19,275 bases of DNA. Origin: an uncultured Micromonospora sp. (GTDB taxonomy: Bacteria; Actinomycetota; Actinomycetes; Mycobacteriales; Micromonosporaceae). Position 1 is the stretch's first letter. Every line of letters begins with the position of its first letter. Positions 15,856 through 19,275 of this stretch are shown here, piece by piece. The DNA lies in assembly GCA_937951935.1 (NCBI GenBank), contig CALGAM010000097.1, forward strand, positions 1-19,275, written 5' to 3'. Under the pieces are notes generated by a model. That model was not told the origin of the DNA and did no database searches. It saw only the letters and a list, made by a program, of their open reading frames with translations. Both the position numbers and the translations under genes were made by a program.

Positions 15856-18483
15856 TCACCCGAGCGCGGCCAGCGCCGCCTCGATCCGCTCAAGATCGGC
15901 CTCCGCGGCGGCCAGCCGCGCCCGGACCTTCTCCACCACCGGTGCCGGGGCCTTGTCGACGAAGGCCGGGTTGGCCAGCTTCGTCCGCGCCTGGGCGAGC
16001 TCCTTCTCCGCCGCCGCCCGGTCCTTCTCCAGCCGCGCCCGTTCCGCCGCGACGTCGATCGAGCCACGGGTGTCGAGCGCGACGGTCACCGCCCCGCTCA
16101 CCGCCAGCGTGGCGCTGGCCCGGAAGTCCGGGCCCGCATCGTCCAGCCGGGCCAGCGAGCGGATCAACGTCTCGTGGGCGGCGAGCCCGGCCTCGGCCAG
16201 CCCGTCGATCCGGGCCGCCACCCGCTGCGTCGGACGCAGCCCCTGGTCGGACCGGAACCGACGGATCTCGGTCACCACCCGCTGCAGCTCGGTCACCTCA
16301 CGCTCCGCCGCGGCGTCGACCAACTCCGGCGCCGCCACCGGCCAGGCCGCGACCATCACCGAGTCGGTCGTCCGGTCCGCCCCGGTGAGCGCGATCCAGA
16401 GCTCGTCGGTCACGAACGGGATCACCGGGTGCAGCAGCCGCAGCAACCGGTCGAGCACGTGTCCGAGCACACGCCGGGTCGTCTCGGCCCGCTCGCCACC
16501 GGCGGCCAGTACCGGCTTGGCCAGCTCCACGTACCAGTCGCAGACGTCGTCCCAGGCGAAGTGGTACAGCACGTCGCAGACCTTGGCGAACTCGAACGCC
16601 TCGAACTGCCGGTCCACCTCGGTGGTGACCTGCTGCAACCGGGACAGGATCCACCGGTCGACGGTGGAGAGCCGGTCCCGCCCGGGTAGCTCGCCGGTCA
16701 CGTGGGCGCCGTTCATCAGGGCGAACCGGGTCGCGTTCCAGAGCTTGTTGCAGAAGTTGCGTGACCCCTGGCACCACTCCTCGCTGACCGGGACGTCCTG
16801 CCCGGGGTTGGCGCCCCGGGCCAGCGTGAACCGGGTCGCGTCGGCGCCGTACCGGTCCATCCAGTCGAGCGGGTCGACCACGTTGCCGAACGACTTCGAC
16901 ATCTTCTTGCCGAACCGGTCACGCACCATGCCGTGCAGGGCGATCACGTCGAACGGCTGCCGGCCGTCCATCGCGTACAGGCCGAACATCATCATCCGGG
17001 CGACCCAGAAGAAGAGGATGTCGTAACCGGTCACCAGGACGCTGGTCGGGTAGAACTTCGCGAGGTCCGGCGTCTGCTCGGGCCAGCCGAGGGTCGAGAA
17101 CGGCCACAACGCGCTGGAGAACCAGGTGTCGAGGACGTCCGGGTCCTGCTGCCAGCCCTCGCCGGTCGGCGGCTCCTCGTCCGGGCCGACGCAGCGCACC
17201 TCACCGTTCGGGCCGTACCAGACCGGGATCCGGTGCCCCCACCACAGCTGTCGCGAGATGCACCAGTCGTGCATGTTGTCGACCCAGGCGAAGTAGCGCT
17301 TGGCCATGTCGGCCGGCTCGATCCTCACCCGGCCGTCCCGCACCGCGTCACCGGCGGCCCGGGCCAGCGGCCCGGTCCTGACGAACCACTGCAGCGACAG
17401 CCGCGGCTCGATGGTGGTCCGGCACCGGGAGCAGTGACCGACCGCGTGCACGTACGGCCGCTTCTCGGCGACGATCCGGCCCTGCTCCCGCAGGGCGGCG
17501 ACGACCGCCTTGCGGGCCTCGAAGCGGTCCAGCCCCTCGAACGGGCCGGGCACGGTGACGATTCCCCGCTCGTCCAGGATCGTCGGGGCCGGCAGGTCGT
17601 GCCGCTGCCCGATCTCGAAGTCGTTGGGGTCGTGGGCCGGAGTCACCTTGACCATGCCGGTGCCGAAGCTCGGGTCGACGTGCTCGTCACCGACGATCGG
17701 AATACGCCGCCCGGTGAGTGGGAGCTCGACCTCGGTGCCGATCAGGTGCCGGTACCGCTCGTCGTCCGGGTGCACCGCGACCGCGGTGTCGCCGAGCATC
17801 GTCTCGGCCCTGGTGGTCGCGACCACGACCTCGTCGCTGTAGCGGATCGAGACCAGCTCGCCCTCGTCGTCGCTGTGCTCCACCTCGATGTCGGAGAGCG
17901 CGGTCAGACAGCGCGGGCACCAGTTGATGATCCGCTCAGCGCGGTAGATCAGGCCGTCGTCGTACAGCCGCTTGAAGATCGTCTGTACGGCGCGCGACAG
18001 CCCTTCGTCCATGGTGAAGCGCTCGCGGTCCCAGTCGACGGAGTCGCCGAGCCGGCGCATCTGGCCGAGGATCATGCCGCCGGACTCGGCCTTCCACCGC
18101 CAGACTCGCTCGACGAACTTCTCTCGTCCCAGGTCGTGCCGCGACAGCCCTTCGCTGGCGAGCTGCCGCTCGACGAGGTTCTGGGTGGCGATCCCGGCGT
18201 GGTCCATCCCCGGCAGCCAGAGCGCCTCGTAGCCCTGCATCCGCCGCCGACGGACGAGCGCGTCCATCAGGGTGTGCTCGAACGCGTGGCCCATGTGCAG
18301 CGAGCCGGTGACGTTCGGCGGCGGGATGACGATGGTGAACGGCGGCTTGTCGCTGTCGGCCGAGGCCCGGAAATGCCCGGCCGCCACCCACTCCTCGTAC
18401 CGGCGGCCCTCTACCTCGCCCGGCTGGTACTGGGCGGGCAGGGTCGGGGCAGCAGTGCGGTGGGGGTCCAGGTTCTCGGTCAC
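15856..18483 (-). CDS. valS: Valyl-tRNA synthetase
   Basis: Class I synthetase that charges tRNA-Val; 875 residues, within the usual actinobacterial range and shorter than the E. coli enzyme. The HIGH box is HMGH at 63-66 after PPPNVTGSL. KMSKS is at 527-531 (FGKKMSKSFGN). ATTRAETMLGD and the GTGMVKVTPAHDPND segment belong to the editing domain. The last 65 residues form the Arg/Lys/Glu/Ala-rich coiled-coil arm typical of ValRS. I choose GTG at 18483 (VTENLDPH); a TTG two codons upstream is also in frame but falls in the promoter spacer. No Shine-Dalgarno precedes the start, whereas a -10 hexamer ends six bases before it, so the mRNA is probably leaderless. folC follows 182 bases downstream. 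Confidence 0.97.
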   Translation of the reverse strand: MTENLDPHRTAAPTLPAQYQPGEVEGRRYEEWVAAGHFRASADSDKPPFTIVIPPPNVTGSLHMGHAFEHTLMDALVRRRRMQGYEALWLPGMDHAGIATQNLVERQLASEGLSRHDLGREKFVERVWRWKAESGGMILGQMRRLGDSVDWDRERFTMDEGLSRAVQTIFKRLYDDGLIYRAERIINWCPRCLTALSDIEVEHSDDEGELVSIRYSDEVVVATTRAETMLGDTAVAVHPDDERYRHLIGTEVELPLTGRRIPIVGDEHVDPSFGTGMVKVTPAHDPNDFEIGQRHDLPAPTILDERGIVTVPGPFEGLDRFEARKAVVAALREQGRIVAEKRPYVHAVGHCSRCRTTIEPRLSLQWFVRTGPLARAAGDAVRDGRVRIEPADMAKRYFAWVDNMHDWCISRQLWWGHRIPVWYGPNGEVRCVGPDEEPPTGEGWQQDPDVLDTWFSSALWPFSTLGWPEQTPDLAKFYPTSVLVTGYDILFFWVARMMMFGLYAMDGRQPFDVIALHGMVRDRFGKKMSKSFGNVVDPLDWMDRYGADATRFTLARGANPGQDVPVSEEWCQGSRNFCNKLWNATRFALMNGAHVTGELPGRDRLSTVDRWILSRLQQVTTEVDRQFEAFEFAKVCDVLYHFAWDDVCDWYVELAKPVLAAGGERAETTRRVLGHVLDRLLRLLHPVIPFVTDELWIALTGADRTTDSVMVAAWPVAAPELVDAAAEREVTELQRVVTEIRRFRSDQGLRPTQRVAARIDGLAEAGLAAHETLIRSLARLDDAGPDFRASATLAVSGAVTVALDTRGSIDVAAERARLEKDRAAAEKELAQARTKLANPAFVDKAPAPVVEKVRARLAAAEADLERIEAALAALG

Positions 18484-18489
18484 CCGCAA

Positions 18490-18518
18490 AGTCTACGGAG
18501 CGCCGCCCGGCACGTCGT
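18490..18518 (-). promoter_or_regulatory. Candidate valS promoter giving a leaderless transcript
   Basis: On the minus strand, TAGACT (18495 to 18490) fits TAnnnT, and ACGACG (18518 to 18513), with a 17-base spacer, shares GAC with the -35 consensus. Six bases separate the -10 from the GTG at 18483, so transcription would begin at or next to the start codon. This agrees with the lack of a ribosome site. Confidence 0.45.
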
Positions 18519-18521
18519 GCC
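18509..18521. promoter_or_regulatory. 13-bp palindrome shared by two divergent promoters
   Basis: GGCACG-T-CGTGCC, a perfect inverted repeat around T18515, almost exactly in the middle of the 67-base spacer between the divergent starts at 18483 and 18551. It covers the proposed -35 of valS and the -35 position of the plus-strand gene, so a bound dimer could affect both. The operator role is inferred. Confidence 0.4.
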
Positions 18522-18537
18522 CCACCTCCCCTTCGCG

Positions 18538-18543
18538 TACGGT
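18538..18543 (+). promoter_or_regulatory. Candidate -10 for the divergent membrane-protein gene
   Basis: TACGGT (TAnnnT) ends seven bases before the ATG at 18551, which itself has no clear Shine-Dalgarno. This is the spacing expected for a leaderless transcript. The -35 position (18515-18520, TCGTGC) does not match the consensus, so activation or an alternative sigma factor is possible. Confidence 0.35.
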
Positions 18544-18550
18544 GGCGGCT

Positions 18551-19267
18551 ATGTCCGATGCTCCCCGCTCCGATCCACGCCCGGCGGTCGACGGTCCGGC
18601 CGTGGAGCTCTCGTCGGAACCGGTCGTCCTGAACCACGGTGTGTCCGAGGACGACGCCCTGACGACGCGACCCGACCTGACAGACGGTGACCGTCCCGCC
18701 CGGCACCGGCGGTCGCGACGGCGGAGGATCGTGCTGGGTGCGGTCCTGGTGGTGGCTCTCGCCGGCGGCGCCGGCCTCGGCAGTGTCGGCTGGCGGATCG
18801 CCCAGCAGAAGGACGCCACCCTGAGCACCCCGCTGGAGGTCGCGGGCCTGCGGCAGGACAACAGCGTCCAGGCCCGGGAGACCGCCGACTACCTGCGTTC
18901 CGGGCTGGTCGCGGACATCGCCGACGTCGACGACAGCGTCGGTGTGGTGTACGCGGACCCCGCCGACCCCGACCGGAGCGTGCTGCTGTTCGGCGGGACG
19001 GGTCTGGTGTGGCAGCCCGAGCGCGACCTGGACCGTCTCTTCACACTCGCCTCGGAGGGGACGGCCACCGACCTCCGCCGGGTGGAGGCCGGGCCGCTGG
19101 GCGGGGTGATGAAGTGCGGCGTGAGCCGCGGTGACGGCGGCGACATCGCGGTGTGCGGCTGGGCCGACCACGGCAGCATCGTGATGGGGATGTTCCCCGG
19201 ACGCGACCTCGACGAGGCCGCCGCGTTGTTGCGAACCATCCGTGACGCGATTCAGCGGCGCGACTGA
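18551..19267 (+). CDS. Type II membrane protein with Cys-pair outside domain
   Basis: 238 residues, no named family recognised. A polar N-terminus of about 50 residues ends in RHRRSRRRR, followed by one membrane span at about 60-80 (IVLGAVLVVALAGGAGLGSVG), so the C-terminal 155 residues should face outside. That domain contains VLLFGGTGLVWQPERDLDRLF and the pair C189/C202, then GWADHGS. The Cys spacing (12 residues between) and the length of the tail after the second Cys (36 residues) are the same as in the protein encoded at 6131-7732, and the two end QRRD and IQRD. Start ATG at 18551 is chosen because the frame upstream is antisense to valS and a -10 lies seven bases before it. Transcribed divergently from valS. 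Function unknown. Confidence 0.85.
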   Translation: MSDAPRSDPRPAVDGPAVELSSEPVVLNHGVSEDDALTTRPDLTDGDRPARHRRSRRRRIVLGAVLVVALAGGAGLGSVGWRIAQQKDATLSTPLEVAGLRQDNSVQARETADYLRSGLVADIADVDDSVGVVYADPADPDRSVLLFGGTGLVWQPERDLDRLFTLASEGTATDLRRVEAGPLGGVMKCGVSRGDGGDIAVCGWADHGSIVMGMFPGRDLDEAAALLRTIRDAIQRRD

Positions 19268-19275
19268 GGTCGGGG

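Noticed and set aside
14069..17026. Plus-strand open frame of 985 codons opposite folC and valS
   Set aside because: Ser/Arg-rich shadow product with no motifs; it spans two well-supported minus-strand genes.
1..19275. tRNA genes, CRISPR arrays, insertion sequences, phage or toxin-antitoxin genes
   Set aside because: No cloverleaf with CCA-proximal motifs, no regularly spaced repeats, and no transposase or integrase motifs were seen on either strand.

Overview
This window is high-GC DNA with actinobacterial gene content. The best guess is Micromonosporaceae (Micromonospora or a relative). That rests on the GC bias, GTG and SD usage, a translational T-box before ileS, a type 2 isoleucyl-tRNA synthetase, an RNase E with a long Arg-rich N-terminal extension, and a split TIGR03960/TIGR03936 radical SAM pair. 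No tRNA, rRNA, CRISPR array, insertion sequence or prophage gene was seen. Almost all long open frames on the opposite strands are high-GC shadows.

Layout. 1-2943 (-) is RNase E/G, cut by the window edge. 3080-3856 (-) is a radical SAM-linked protein (TIGR03936/DUF2344-type) that appears to start at a rare ATC codon. 3941-5926 (-) is its B12-binding radical SAM partner. A divergent intergenic region with a 12-bp inverted repeat leads to 6131-7732 (+), a type II membrane protein with a disordered repeat-bearing N-terminus and an outside domain carrying a Cys pair. It converges on plsC-like acyltransferase 7827-8525 (-). Next come ileS 8668-11853 (-) and its T-box leader (about 11854-12095). 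Divergent from the T-box is 12355-13911 (+), a two-TM protein fused to a VOC (glyoxalase-fold) domain. Convergent to that is valS-folC-DUF4233 (18483 down to 13947, -). Divergent from valS is 18551-19267 (+), a second, shorter type II membrane protein whose outside domain is homologous to that of the 6131 gene.

How the genes fit together. The window is mainly core information processing: charging of Ile and Val, folate polyglutamylation, RNA decay and phospholipid acylation. Among these sit lineage-specific membrane proteins of unknown function. The ileS gene is probably controlled by tRNA-Ile charging at translation initiation. valS and the divergent membrane-protein gene appear to share a 67-bp spacer with back-to-back -10 elements that leave little or no leader, and one palindrome in the middle.

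Most interesting points: the apparent ATC start codon behind a good SD, with a 13-bp-stem hairpin just upstream of it; the pair of membrane proteins with the same Cys spacing and a same-length tail; a membrane-anchored VOC domain that lacks the usual metal ligands; and a duplicated 14-bp palindrome in the valS-folC junction that bears on the folC start. No clearly new multi-gene system was identified.
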